From G963662905 sp963662905 (GTDB lineage Bacteria > Bacteroidota > Bacteroidia > Bacteroidales > WRLA01): a stretch of 64,000 bases of DNA. The notes beneath the pieces were generated by a model. That model saw only the letters and a program-made list of their open reading frames with translations, did not search any database and had not been told where the DNA came from. The stretch is taken from positions 62,001 through 126,000 of the forward strand of contig CAXXFD010000002.1 in the NCBI GenBank assembly GCA_963662905.2, written 5' to 3'. Below, one piece after another: positions 24,132-33,011 of the stretch (its first letter is position 1; each line of letters begins with the position of its first letter). Both the position numbers and the translations under genes were made by a program.

Positions 24132-24185
24132 AAAACCCCCTATGTTTTGCTTTTCTTTGCTTCTCACAGACAAATATAGGTAAAA

Positions 24186-26591
24186 TCATGATTCGCTCAG
24201 ACTTGCAATGCGTTCAATTAAAACCGGGAAAGTATTTATTTTGAAGGAAAGTTTATCAATATCAAATTGATCGATGGCGTCCATCAGCTCATTTCCATAT
24301 TGAGTCAGCAGCTCAATCCGGTATTTTTGTCCGGTTTCCAGGATTTTTTCGGCAAACAGCTGTGTACGTTCCATTGACTGCCGTTTCAAAATATCTTCCC
24401 AAAGCAGCATAATTTCTTTTTCCAGCCGGTCGAGCAGTTCGGGGAGTGCCTCTACCTGCCCCGGGCTAAGTTTATGCTGTTCGCTTTTTTGCTCCTTATT
24501 CGTTTTTTTATCGCTGTATTTCAAGAATTGGCACATCTGATGGAACATCTCCGAGCGGGATACCGGCTTTTTCAAATAGGCATCAAAGCCCGAATGTTCA
24601 ATAGCTTCCAGCTCGCGGATCAGGACACTGGCAGTTAGGGCCACCACAGGGATATGCCGTGTGCTTTCATCATTTTTGAGCAATGCCGTTGCTTCATGGC
24701 CGTCCATTACCGGCATACGGATATCCATCAAAATCAAATCCGGGAAAAACTCCCGCGCCATAATCACGCCCTGCTGGCCGTTTTCTGCTTCAAGTATGGA
24801 TATTTGCGTATCCTTAAATACCTCGCGTACCAAATCACGGTTGGGTTTTACATCATCCACAATTAATATTTTTGCCGGTTCAAAATCAATAGCACGGAAA
24901 TTGAAACTGCCTTTGCTGCTGATGCTGAAATCGGTGATGCCAATCGCCACCGAAGGCATCACAATCCGAAAAACGGAGCCTTTGCCTTCGCTGCTTTCAA
25001 GCTGAATTTCGCCCTGCATCAATTTCACCAAACTCGATGAAATACTGAGTCCCAGACCTGTACCGCCATAACGGCGTGTGCTCTGCCCCTCCCTTTGGGT
25101 AAATTCCTTAAAAATCCGCTGCTGATCCTCCTTCGGTATGCCCACACCGGTATCTTCCACCTCGATCAGCAAATCGACACAACTGGCATCTTGCTTGTTT
25201 TCGGTATGTTGCACCTTTATTCCGATGTGGCCTTCTTCGGTAAATTTAACTGCATTGCCCACAAGGTTAAATAAAACCTGACGCAAACGGTTTTCATCCA
25301 AAATCAGGCTTTCGGGCAAGTCTTTGCTCACCGAAACAAAAAACTCCAGGTTTTTTTCCAGCACGCGCCCAAAAAACACCTGCCGCACTTCATTTACCAA
25401 GGCAAAAAGATTCACCGAATCAAGCTTCAACTCCAACCTGCCGGCATCAATACGGCTCAAATCGAGAATATCATTGATCAGGCTCAGCAAACTCTTTCCG
25501 GAGGATTTTATGGTTTGCAGGTAACTCTTTTGCTTGTTGTCCATGCCCATGTTTTCCAATAATTCGGTGAAACCGATAACCGCATTCATGGGCGTACGGA
25601 TTTCGTGGCTCATATTGGCCAAAAACTCACTTTTTGCACGATTGGCCGCTTCTGCTTTTTCACGGGCAGCAACCAGCTCTTCCTCGGCCCTAATGCGTTC
25701 TGCCTGATCCAAAATCAAAGCAAACAGTATTTTTTTTCCATCATCGCTGCTATCAAAAATACTATAACAAATGTGCACAAAGTGGTTTCCTGCGGCCGTG
25801 GTCAGCTGGCGCTCAAGCCTTTGAAATTGCCCCCCTTCACCGGAATTATCTTCCAATGAAAGCAAAGCGGCTGCATCCTCTTTAATCAGGAAATCATGCC
25901 ATGACAGGCAAGCTTGTGACGGATCGGAAATGGAAAAGAAATCGCGAAAGGCTTTGTTGCACATGATAAAATCGCCCTGAACCCATTTATAAAATACAGG
26001 AATGGCAAGCCTTCCAATCGACTTCTGCAAAAAGTCTTCCGCTTGATTTCCGTTTGCATGACCATTTGTCACACGACTGACAGGGCGGCCTAATACAGCG
26101 ATGATGCTGCTTTTATCCCCATCCACCTCAATAAACCGCAGATGGAAATCATAATCCGCTCCCAAAAACTGCTTTTGAAAAGTCAAATCCTTGCGTTCAA
26201 TAACATCACGATAAGCCTGCCGCCAAAATGAGCGGGTTTCATTGTCCAAGGCAGTAAAAAGGGCTGTTTCCCCTTTGCGGAGCAGAATTCGGGAGGCATT
26301 GGATACCCGCTGCTCCAGACCTTTATTAAAGGATAAAAAGTTGAAGTTCCCATCAAGGGTCCAGAATAAGCCTGCCTCATCAAAGGCCATGTTCACCAGG
26401 CTCAGATGAGCTTCTTTCATGCCGGCCTGCTCCTTTTGATTCGATTCGCTTAGCTGTGCGGCAGCCTTGTGCAACTTCCTATTGCGGTATAGCAGCAGAA
26501 TTATTATTAAGGCCAATAATGCCACGATCAAAAAAAGCAAATCCGGGAATAGCTGAAAAAAGCATATGCGCATCCATGTGAATAAAAGCAT
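24186..26591 (-). CDS. Membrane hybrid histidine kinase with PAS-like domains and C-terminal receiver
   Basis: 801 residues. One N-terminal membrane helix (~14-36), two PAS-like regions (~60-170 and ~195-300), HisKA with FLANMSHEIRTPMNAVIGF (~325-345), HATPase_c (GTGLGLSISSSLVKL) and a receiver (~590-705, LILMDIRMPVMDG). A further ~95-residue helical C-terminus (KILETGQKYRIELLTQYGNE to TFPVLIERI) resembles the tail found on many hybrid kinases. There is no periplasmic loop, so sensing is probably cytosolic or in the membrane. First gene of a two-kinase unit with the soluble hybrid kinase; no separate DNA-binding regulator is adjacent. Confidence 0.9.
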   Translation of the reverse strand: MLLFTWMRICFFQLFPDLLFLIVALLALIIILLLYRNRKLHKAAAQLSESNQKEQAGMKEAHLSLVNMAFDEAGLFWTLDGNFNFLSFNKGLEQRVSNASRILLRKGETALFTALDNETRSFWRQAYRDVIERKDLTFQKQFLGADYDFHLRFIEVDGDKSSIIAVLGRPVSRVTNGHANGNQAEDFLQKSIGRLAIPVFYKWVQGDFIMCNKAFRDFFSISDPSQACLSWHDFLIKEDAAALLSLEDNSGEGGQFQRLERQLTTAAGNHFVHICYSIFDSSDDGKKILFALILDQAERIRAEEELVAAREKAEAANRAKSEFLANMSHEIRTPMNAVIGFTELLENMGMDNKQKSYLQTIKSSGKSLLSLINDILDLSRIDAGRLELKLDSVNLFALVNEVRQVFFGRVLEKNLEFFVSVSKDLPESLILDENRLRQVLFNLVGNAVKFTEEGHIGIKVQHTENKQDASCVDLLIEVEDTGVGIPKEDQQRIFKEFTQREGQSTRRYGGTGLGLSISSSLVKLMQGEIQLESSEGKGSVFRIVMPSVAIGITDFSISSKGSFNFRAIDFEPAKILIVDDVKPNRDLVREVFKDTQISILEAENGQQGVIMAREFFPDLILMDIRMPVMDGHEATALLKNDESTRHIPVVALTASVLIRELEAIEHSGFDAYLKKPVSRSEMFHQMCQFLKYSDKKTNKEQKSEQHKLSPGQVEALPELLDRLEKEIMLLWEDILKRQSMERTQLFAEKILETGQKYRIELLTQYGNELMDAIDQFDIDKLSFKINTFPVLIERIASLSES

Positions 26592-26863
26592 AACAAACAG
26601 ATTATCTAATAGTTAAAGAAAATTTGGCATCCTGTATCTGCAGTACCTTCTATAAAATTTTCTATCATTGCGTTCAAAAATACAGAATATTCAAACAATA
26701 AAATGAACGGCAGCAAAAAAACAAGACATTATGACATATATAGAAATCTGCATGTGTTTGGCATGTTTCTTGGCAACAAAAACGGCAATTAGCTGTTAGT
26801 TTAAAAATACTGAACTGATTTACCGAATAAATTAAGTATTTCGAATCATATAGAACAAAAAAA

Positions 26864-27370
26864 ATGACTAAAATCTTCAAATTAAGCTCCTTCGTACTCA
26901 TTGCTTTTTCAATGGCTTTGGCGTCATGTTCGAACGGAAGTGAAAAGGAAAAGCAAAAAGAATCGGCTGTTGCCTCTGTTGAAAAATCTGAAGTACAAAA
27001 AATCACCTTAGAGGAATTTACTGCGGATGTATGGGATTTTAAAAACAGTCCGGAAAGTTTTATCCTCAAAAATGATTTACCTGTAGTGGTTGATTTTTAC
27101 GCTGATTGGTGCCGTCCATGTAAAATTACATCACCTATTTTAGATGAGTTATCCAAGGAATATGCAGGCAAAGTTCAGTTTTACAAGGTAAATACAGACG
27201 AACAACGCGAACTGGCATCTGCTTTTGGCATCAGGAGCATACCAAGTTTCCTTTGGGCACCAAAAGAGGGAAAACCGCAAATGACCTCAGGAATTGCTCA
27301 AACCGAAGAAGCTACTAAAGAGATGTTTCGGAAGCAGATTGATGAGTTTTTATTGAATAACACTAAATAA
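26864..27370 (+). CDS. Thioredoxin-like lipoprotein (WCRPC), first of three
   Basis: 168 residues. Lipoprotein signal with lipobox LASC (Cys22) and a charged linker, then a thioredoxin fold from about residue 65: VVVDFYADWCRPCKITSPIL, cis-Pro in IRSIPSFLW. Active site C-R-P-C instead of C-G-P-C, a change that usually makes the disulfide more or less oxidising. Predicted membrane-anchored on the periplasmic side. Six bases before the next gene. The sequence after the linker is clearly homologous to the two following genes, so the set arose by tandem duplication. Confidence 0.88.
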   Translation: MTKIFKLSSFVLIAFSMALASCSNGSEKEKQKESAVASVEKSEVQKITLEEFTADVWDFKNSPESFILKNDLPVVVDFYADWCRPCKITSPILDELSKEYAGKVQFYKVNTDEQRELASAFGIRSIPSFLWAPKEGKPQMTSGIAQTEEATKEMFRKQIDEFLLNNTK

Positions 27371-27376
27371 AATAAT

Positions 27377-27841
27377 ATGAATTTTTTAAAGTCGAACCTG
27401 CAGCTGTTTCTACTGATCCTTCTGGCCACCGGCATCAGCAGCGGTCTTATGGCACAGGAAAAAAAGTACACTAAAAACCTCAACAAACAGGAGTTTTTAG
27501 AAAAGGTATTTAATTACGAAAAAAACAAAGACACCTGGATTTTTGAAGGCGATTTGCCTGTTATTGTTGACTTTTATGCAGATTGGTGCGGCCCATGTAA
27601 AATGGTTGCCCCCATCCTGGAAGAGTTGGGACAGGAATATGAAGGCAAGATCAGGATTTACAAGGTCAATACCGACAAGGAGCGCGAACTTGCCTCCGTT
27701 TTTGGAATCCGTAGTATTCCTTCCGTCTTGTTTGTCCCAATGAAAGGCAAGCCGCAAATGACTTCGGGCGCTTTACCGAAAACCACTTTCAAGCAAGTAA
27801 TTGATGATTTCCTGCTTGAAAAGAAGCCCGAATCAAAATAA
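27377..27841 (+). CDS. Exported thioredoxin-like protein (WCGPC), second of three
   Basis: 154 residues. A signal peptide (FLLILLATGISSGLMAQ) lacks a lipobox Cys, so the protein should be soluble in the periplasm. The thioredoxin fold has DFYADWCGPCKMVAPIL and IRSIPSVLF. It shares with its neighbours an N-terminal helix signature (NKQEFLEKVFNYEKNK) that ordinary thioredoxins lack. Co-transcribed with the lipoprotein form upstream (six-base gap). Confidence 0.88.
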   Translation: MNFLKSNLQLFLLILLATGISSGLMAQEKKYTKNLNKQEFLEKVFNYEKNKDTWIFEGDLPVIVDFYADWCGPCKMVAPILEELGQEYEGKIRIYKVNTDKERELASVFGIRSIPSVLFVPMKGKPQMTSGALPKTTFKQVIDDFLLEKKPESK

Positions 27842-27891
27842 ATTAGTATCTTGAATTTTAATAAATTACACACATAATAAATTGTATTATA

Positions 27892-28248
27892 ATGGAACAT
27901 CTAACTAAAGAAACTTTTCAGCAGAAAGTGTTTAACTACGAACAAAATAAAGAATGGAAGTTTGAAGGAGACCTTCCCTGCATCATTGATTTTTATGCCG
28001 ATTGGTGTGGCCCGTGCAAAATGGTAGCCCCAATTTTGGAAGAACTTTCGGAAGAATACAAAGGAAAAGTTAATATATACAAAGTAAATACTGAGCAGGA
28101 ACAGGAACTCGCTGCTGCTTTCGGTATCAGAAGTATTCCCAGCATCCTTTTTTGCCCTGCCGATGGTCAGCCACAAATGGCCCAGGGCGCACTTCCAAAA
28201 GACAGCCTTATCCAGGCGATGAATGATGTTTTCTGGAAAAAAGACTAA
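27892..28248 (+). CDS. Cytosolic thioredoxin (WCGPC), third of three
   Basis: 118 residues, no signal peptide, so cytosolic. Canonical thioredoxin: IIDFYADWCGPCKMVAPIL and cis-Pro in IRSIPSILF. The N-terminal TKETFQQKVFNYEQNKEW is the same extension as in the two exported paralogues. Fifty bases after the second gene and followed by a strong terminator, so the three form one transcription unit that serves three locations. Confidence 0.9.
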   Translation: MEHLTKETFQQKVFNYEQNKEWKFEGDLPCIIDFYADWCGPCKMVAPILEELSEEYKGKVNIYKVNTEQEQELAAAFGIRSIPSILFCPADGQPQMAQGALPKDSLIQAMNDVFWKKD

Positions 28249-28318
28249 AGCTTAGCGCATCAAAGCATGATTACAATACTAAACTGTATTGGAATCATAC
28301 ATTCATATTGCTAAAATC

Positions 28319-28347
28319 AGCCCTCTATTTTGGAGGGCTATTTTTTT
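28319..28347 (+). terminator. Rho-independent terminator after the thioredoxin cluster
   Basis: AGCCCTC / GAGGGCT perfect 7-bp stem, 7-base loop, then A and seven T. Confidence 0.85.
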
Positions 28348-28451
28348 GCCTGAAACACGCAAAATCTTAACCTAAAAACCGGCATCAAAAACGATAGCAG
28401 ATTCATATTATAAAATTGCTGATGCTGCTTCCGGGCACTTAAATTTTTTTG

Positions 28452-28459
28452 TATATTTG
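28452..28459 (+). promoter_or_regulatory. -7 promoter box TATATTTG before the DUF4301 gene
   Basis: Exact TAnnTTTG match, 80 bases before the ATG at 28540. Confidence 0.5.
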
Positions 28460-28539
28460 AAAATCATCGGACGTGATACTCATTAGCATTAGCGAACAAT
28501 AAGAAACTCAATCAACGAACTAACGAAAAACACACCAAC

Positions 28540-30096
28540 ATGTTTACACAAGCAGACACAAAGCAAATAAGAGAACGGGGCTCTGATTTACAGAACGTTG
28601 AGCAGCAAATCAACAACTTTATTAATGGATTTCCCTATGCCGGCCTTATTGCGGCGGCAACTCCTGCCAATGGGATCATCCGCTTAAAAGAGGACGAAAT
28701 ACAGTCTCTGGAAAATTATTATGAACAGGAAAGCAAAGTACTGCAAGTCGTTAAGTTTGTTCCTGCATCCGGAGCGGCATCGCGCATGTTTAAACTTTTG
28801 TTCGAATTTATGCAGGATTTTAATGCCACACATGGTGACCTGGAAAAACTCTTTACAGATCCTAAACTCAAACCGGTAAAAGAATTTTTCGATAAAATCC
28901 ACGATTTTCCGTTCTTTGATGAACTGTCACTTGTAATGGAACGAGCAGGCTTGAACATCGAAGACCTGCTGCGCAGCAAAAACCTTGTGCCCGTCCTTGA
29001 ATACCTGCTTTTGGACAAAGGACTGGGCTACGCCAAACTACCCAAAGGCTTGCTTCGTTTCCACGCTTACAAAAATGGCGATAAGCGTCTGAGCATTGAG
29101 GAGCATTTGGTGGAAGGCGCCGTTTATGCTGCTGACGCACAAGGCGATGTACGCATGCACTTTACAGTTTCCCCCGAACATCTCGAAAAATTCAAAGAGG
29201 CAATTGATGCAAAAAAAGGAGCATATGAAGAAAAATATCAGGTACGCTTCCACATCAGTTTCAGTGAGCAGAAAGCTTCCACCGATACCATTGCTGTAAA
29301 CCCTGACAATTCGCCCTTCCGCGAAGAAGACGGCAGCCTTCTGTTCCGCCCGGGAGGACATGGTGCGCTCATCGAAAACCTCAACGACCTGAATGAACCA
29401 CTTATCTTCATTAAAAATATTGACAATGTAGTGCCCGACAGCCTGAAAGCCGATACTTTCCGTTTTAAAAAAGTTATTGGTGGCGTACTGCTTAAAACAA
29501 AAGAAAAGGTGCACAATTATCTGAAAGAGTTGAAAAGCGGAACTCCTGAAGAAGCAAAGATCAATGAAATAGCCGAATATTGCGATAGCACATTATTCAT
29601 GAAACTTGATGATGGTTTCAATAATTTATCATCCGAAGAAAAATGCAAACAGCTGATCAACAAACTTGACCGTCCGATTCGCGTGTGCGGCATGGTAAAA
29701 AATGAAGGCGAACCCGGCGGAGGCCCCTATCTCGTGAAAAACCTGAAAGGACACATCAGCCTGCAGATTATCGAATCGAGCCAAATGGACAGCAAAGATG
29801 AAGCCCAGATGGAATTGGTCAAAAACGCAACGCATTTCAATCCGGTGGATCTGGTATGCTATACCTATAATTACAATGGAGAAAAATTTGACCTGACCCA
29901 ATACGTTGATCCTGCCACAGGCTTTATTTCAGAGAAATCAAAAGACGGAAAAGAGCTGAAAGCTCAAGAGCTGCCCGGTTTATGGAATGGCGCCATGGCA
30001 CGCTGGATCACACTTTTTGTTGAAGTGCCGATTATCACATTTAATCCGGTGAAAACAATAAACGATTTATTGAGGAAAGAACATCAGGCAGGTTAA
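28540..30096 (+). CDS. DUF4301 protein, nucleotidyltransferase-like
   Basis: 518 residues, cytosolic. The sequence matches DUF4301 as I recall it: VVKFVPASGAASRMFK near residue 70, LFRPGGHGALIENLNDL near 268, KNIDNVVPD near 290 and RVCGMVKNEGEPGGGPYLV. The glycine-rich loop with SRM and the later PGGHG are arranged like the nucleotide and sugar loops of UDP-sugar pyrophosphorylases, so a sugar or polyol nucleotidyltransferase is a reasonable guess. No substrate is known. Own promoter box and terminator. Confidence 0.8.
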   Translation: MFTQADTKQIRERGSDLQNVEQQINNFINGFPYAGLIAAATPANGIIRLKEDEIQSLENYYEQESKVLQVVKFVPASGAASRMFKLLFEFMQDFNATHGDLEKLFTDPKLKPVKEFFDKIHDFPFFDELSLVMERAGLNIEDLLRSKNLVPVLEYLLLDKGLGYAKLPKGLLRFHAYKNGDKRLSIEEHLVEGAVYAADAQGDVRMHFTVSPEHLEKFKEAIDAKKGAYEEKYQVRFHISFSEQKASTDTIAVNPDNSPFREEDGSLLFRPGGHGALIENLNDLNEPLIFIKNIDNVVPDSLKADTFRFKKVIGGVLLKTKEKVHNYLKELKSGTPEEAKINEIAEYCDSTLFMKLDDGFNNLSSEEKCKQLINKLDRPIRVCGMVKNEGEPGGGPYLVKNLKGHISLQIIESSQMDSKDEAQMELVKNATHFNPVDLVCYTYNYNGEKFDLTQYVDPATGFISEKSKDGKELKAQELPGLWNGAMARWITLFVEVPIITFNPVKTINDLLRKEHQAG

Positions 30097-30119
30097 CAAG
30101 CCCAAAATCCCTTTTATTT

Positions 30120-30150
30120 CCGGATTTTCCAATGGAGAATCCGGTTTTTT
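30120..30150 (+). terminator. Rho-independent terminator after the DUF4301 gene
   Basis: CCGGATT / AATCCGG 7-bp stem with an 11-base loop and six T, ending at the last codons of the convergent rnz gene. Confidence 0.8.
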
Positions 30151-31066
30151 ATATATCAAAAACGTCTCCATCTTCCACGAGCACACTTTCCGGAAATTCG
30201 GATTGCGCTTCTTTGATGAGCCAAGAGGCATCATCTTTATACCGGGCTGAAACATGCCCCAGCAACAATTTGCTGCAATGGCATGCCCCGGCCTGGCGTG
30301 CAGCCTGTCGTGATGTGGCATGCATTTTTTCAAAAGCCTGATCCTCAAGATGATCGGCAAAAGTTGCTTCGTGATACATTGTATCTACGAAACCGATTTG
30401 AGCACAAAGCCCTTCAAAGAAGCGAGTATCGCTGATATAGGCATAACTTGACAGCGTCTCCGGACCATAAGTGATGTCTTTATTGGCATAAAAACGTCCA
30501 TCCCCTGCCCTGTAATCACTTCCTGCTTTGATAGCTTTTATTTCTTCGTAAGTAATATCCGGATGATTCCCGATAAAAGCCCGGGATATATTCCGCTCCT
30601 TGCATTTCTCGCGAAAAACAAATCCACAGGTTGGAATGCGGTGCTCCAGGGGGACACTCTCAACAGTCAAGACCGGACTTTCGAATATAATCTGAGGTTC
30701 CTTAAAATTATGTGCATGCAAAATCCATTCAAACGAAAGCACTGATCCTGCCACATCCAATTGAATCTGAATAATATCTCTGATTTCCTCCGGGGCAAAA
30801 ATATGTAAAGGCTTCTTGCGCCCCATCAGGTGCATACTGAACATCAAGCCGATTAATCCAAAATAATGGTCACCATGCAAGTGGGATATAAAAACATGAT
30901 CGATACGGCTCATTTTCAAGCCATTATCTTTTAAGCGAAATTGAGTCCCTTCGCCACAGTCGATCAAATAATTCCGCTGGTTGAGTTGCAGCACCTGGGC
31001 ACTCAATCCCCGCTTTTCGGTAGGAATGGCCGCGCTGCTGCCCAAAATATAAATTTTAAATGCCAT
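30149..31066 (-). CDS. rnz: Ribonuclease Z
   Basis: 305 residues from the ATG at 31064-31066 (MAFKIYILGSS); an in-frame ATG two codons earlier is less typical. Metallo-beta-lactamase fold: ISHLHGDHYFGL holds the HxHxDH zinc motif, and further ligands lie in EHRIPTCGF, AYISDTRF, YHEATF and GHVSARY. It processes the 3' end of tRNA precursors in the cytosol. The length and the short exosite insertion (PEEIRDIIQIQLDVAG) fit the bacterial RNase Z class. Confidence 0.95.
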   Translation of the reverse strand: MAFKIYILGSSAAIPTEKRGLSAQVLQLNQRNYLIDCGEGTQFRLKDNGLKMSRIDHVFISHLHGDHYFGLIGLMFSMHLMGRKKPLHIFAPEEIRDIIQIQLDVAGSVLSFEWILHAHNFKEPQIIFESPVLTVESVPLEHRIPTCGFVFREKCKERNISRAFIGNHPDITYEEIKAIKAGSDYRAGDGRFYANKDITYGPETLSSYAYISDTRFFEGLCAQIGFVDTMYHEATFADHLEDQAFEKMHATSRQAARQAGACHCSKLLLGHVSARYKDDASWLIKEAQSEFPESVLVEDGDVFDI

Positions 31067-31160
31067 ACACAAAAGTATTTAAAAAGTCACTACACGGCTT
31101 GAGTTACCACACATTTTACATCGGCGCACACTCTTTTACCAATACATAGCCTGTAACTTT

Positions 31161-31325
31161 GAAAAAGTGAATTCACATAAAAAAGCTTCTACAAGGAATT
31201 TCGTCGAAGAATGTCCGATTTGCATTGCAAACAGTTACTTACCTCCGGCAGCTATCCGAAAAAGCCAAACAAAGTGATTAAGCTTTGCTCCGGCAAGTAA
31301 CCGGTTGCCGGAATCTGTTGGGACT
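31161..31325 (+). ncRNA. Candidate structured small RNA
   Basis: A TAACTTTG promoter box at 31154-31161 drives into non-coding DNA. Within it AACAG, GTTACTT and AAAGC can pair with GCTTT, AAGTAAC and CTGTT in nested order, giving a long irregular hairpin with bulges. No terminator T tract is obvious. Only weak support; no RNA family was recognised. Confidence 0.25.
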
Positions 31326-31447
31326 CACTCTCCTTTTATAAATTGTTTGTTACCAAACCTTTGCAAAATAATTAATATCAAGAATTATAATTACCCACGA
31401 AATTCCTTACAAAACCTATAAAAATACAAAAGTGACCGTAATTTTCC

Positions 31448-31455
31448 TACATTTG
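31448..31455 (+). promoter_or_regulatory. -7 promoter box TACATTTG before the DUF4136 gene
   Basis: Exact TAnnTTTG match, 70 bases before the preferred start at 31526. Confidence 0.5.
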
Positions 31456-31525
31456 TACAGCAAATATCACAAACACTCAAGCCGATAAGAGCATTAAAAC
31501 AATGAATAACTATAAAATTTTTACA

Positions 31526-32281
31526 ATGAAAAAATCAGCACTCTTTACATTCATGGGCAGTATGATCTTAGCCCTGATGCTGTCATCATGTTATAAGTCA
31601 GTAGAAAGCACTACTTTAGACGAAATCGACATGACACTTACTTATTACGACACAACATTCAATTACGACCAGTACAAAACATTTTATGTGCGCGACTCCG
31701 TAATTTTGCAATCAAATTACCTTAGCAAATTAGAAATAAAGCAATTTTATCAGGACGGCACATCCGACAAATTGAGGCAAATCATTATTGATAAATTTCA
31801 AAGCCTGGGCTACACTCTTGTAGCTTCAGACGAAGATTTTGATTTTGCGATAAATCCGCTCATCAGCCTGATGGAATATACCGGAGCAACCTATTATCCC
31901 GGATGGTGGTGGGGACCCGGTTACGGAGATTACTGGGGCTGGTACGGCGGCTATGACGGCTACTGGGGCAATAACTGGGGCTATTCCGACTGGGGCGACG
32001 GCTATTGGTATCCCTGGGGCTACTCCTACTACAATTATGAAACCGGAACCATGATGATGGAAATGATCGATGGAAATTCATTGCGCGAATACCGCCACTG
32101 GATGGACACCCACACGGCGCAACAAATTAAGGATGCCGATCCGGCAGATGTGCCCGCACTAAAATTTGAATGGCAATGTATGATTGAAGGTGTCCTTGGC
32201 AACGGAGCCGATTACAATACCGACCGAGCCGAACGTGGATTCAATGAAGCTTTTGAACAATCACCTTATCTGCAAAAATAA
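31526..32281 (+). CDS. DUF4136 lipoprotein with a W/G/Y-rich insert
   Basis: 251 residues from the ATG at 31526, which starts a lipoprotein signal with lipobox LSSC (Cys22); an ATG at 31502 would add eight residues before it. The domain pattern (DYDQYKTFYV-like FNYDQYKTFYV, LRQIIIDKFQSLGY, FDFAINPLISLM) fits DUF4136. About residues 125-170 form a low-complexity stretch of Trp, Gly, Tyr and Asp (YPGWWWGPGYGDYWGWYGG and further). Expected in the outer or inner membrane leaflet facing the periplasm. Role unknown. It precedes a small barrel gene by 37 bases and is likely co-expressed with it. Confidence 0.8.
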   Translation: MKKSALFTFMGSMILALMLSSCYKSVESTTLDEIDMTLTYYDTTFNYDQYKTFYVRDSVILQSNYLSKLEIKQFYQDGTSDKLRQIIIDKFQSLGYTLVASDEDFDFAINPLISLMEYTGATYYPGWWWGPGYGDYWGWYGGYDGYWGNNWGYSDWGDGYWYPWGYSYYNYETGTMMMEMIDGNSLREYRHWMDTHTAQQIKDADPADVPALKFEWQCMIEGVLGNGADYNTDRAERGFNEAFEQSPYLQK

Positions 32282-32318
32282 TCCAACATAAACATTCACT
32301 AAAACAAACTGAACAATC

Positions 32319-32960
32319 ATGAAAAAATATTATATCATCCTGATCAGTATCCTGTTCCTTTCGGTTTCAACATATGCACAGGACGAAGAATTTGCAGAAA
32401 TAAAAGCTTCAACTTGGCTCGACGAATGGCTGATGAACATCAACTTTGGCGTGGGCATGCCCGCCGGCGACCTCAGCGATTTCCTCGATGGAGAAACCAG
32501 CTACCGCGATATGTCTATCGAACTCAAACGCGTAATTGGCGATCATTTTGCTGTTGGCGGACGACTCGGATGGGTTGGTTTTTACCAGAAATTCGACCGC
32601 ACAACTTATGAATTTCCCGGAGGCGCTGTTACCTCCAGCGTTTTCAATTATATGTACGTCGTTCCTATTCAAGCTGTTGCAAACTATTTTCCACTTGCAG
32701 ATGCTCCCGTGCAGCCTTATGTTGGCTTAGGATTTGGCGTATTTTCAAATACACGCAAAACCGATCTCGGCCTCTATGGCATTGACAATAACGACTGGCG
32801 CATGGGCATTACACCCGAAATTGGCGTTGTTGTGCCACTCGGTGATGCCGGATGGGGACTCGAAGCAAAGTATAGCTACAACTATATTTTTTATAATGAA
32901 CTCGAATTTGACCAGCTATCCTATATGGATCTGAAAATTGGAATTGTAATTTCGTTCTAA
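32319..32960 (+). CDS. Outer-membrane beta-barrel protein
   Basis: 213 residues. Signal peptide (MKKYYIILISILFLSVSTYAQ), then an alternating-strand pattern with glycine turns (FGVGMPAGDLSDF, FAVGGRLGWVGFY, YVGLGFGVFSNT, WGLEAKYSYNYIFY) ending MDLKIGIVISF with the C-terminal Phe used for barrel insertion. Resembles the OmpW/OmpX-like eight-stranded barrels common in Bacteroidota. Co-transcribed with the DUF4136 lipoprotein gene; a terminator follows. Confidence 0.8.
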   Translation: MKKYYIILISILFLSVSTYAQDEEFAEIKASTWLDEWLMNINFGVGMPAGDLSDFLDGETSYRDMSIELKRVIGDHFAVGGRLGWVGFYQKFDRTTYEFPGGAVTSSVFNYMYVVPIQAVANYFPLADAPVQPYVGLGFGVFSNTRKTDLGLYGIDNNDWRMGITPEIGVVVPLGDAGWGLEAKYSYNYIFYNELEFDQLSYMDLKIGIVISF

Positions 32961-32970
32961 AACATAATAA

Positions 32971-32998
32971 ATGCTCGCATCAGCGGGCATTTTTTTTT
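32971..32998 (+). terminator. Terminator/attenuator between barrel and DUF3089 genes
   Basis: ATGCTCGC / GCGGGCAT 8-bp stem with one mismatch pair, ATCA loop, eight T. It ends only 13 bases before the next ATG, so read-through may supply the downstream gene. Confidence 0.75.
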
Positions 32999-33011
32999 AA
33001 AAACCTCAATC

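Larger units (their letters stand above)
31067..31525. other. Long intergenic region with a possible small RNA
   Basis: About 460 bases without a plausible gene. It holds a -7 box (31154-31161) that is not followed by any reading frame, base-pairing potential at about 31221-31320, one dispersed CCACGAAATT motif (31394-31417), and the promoter box of the next gene. Confidence 0.5.
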
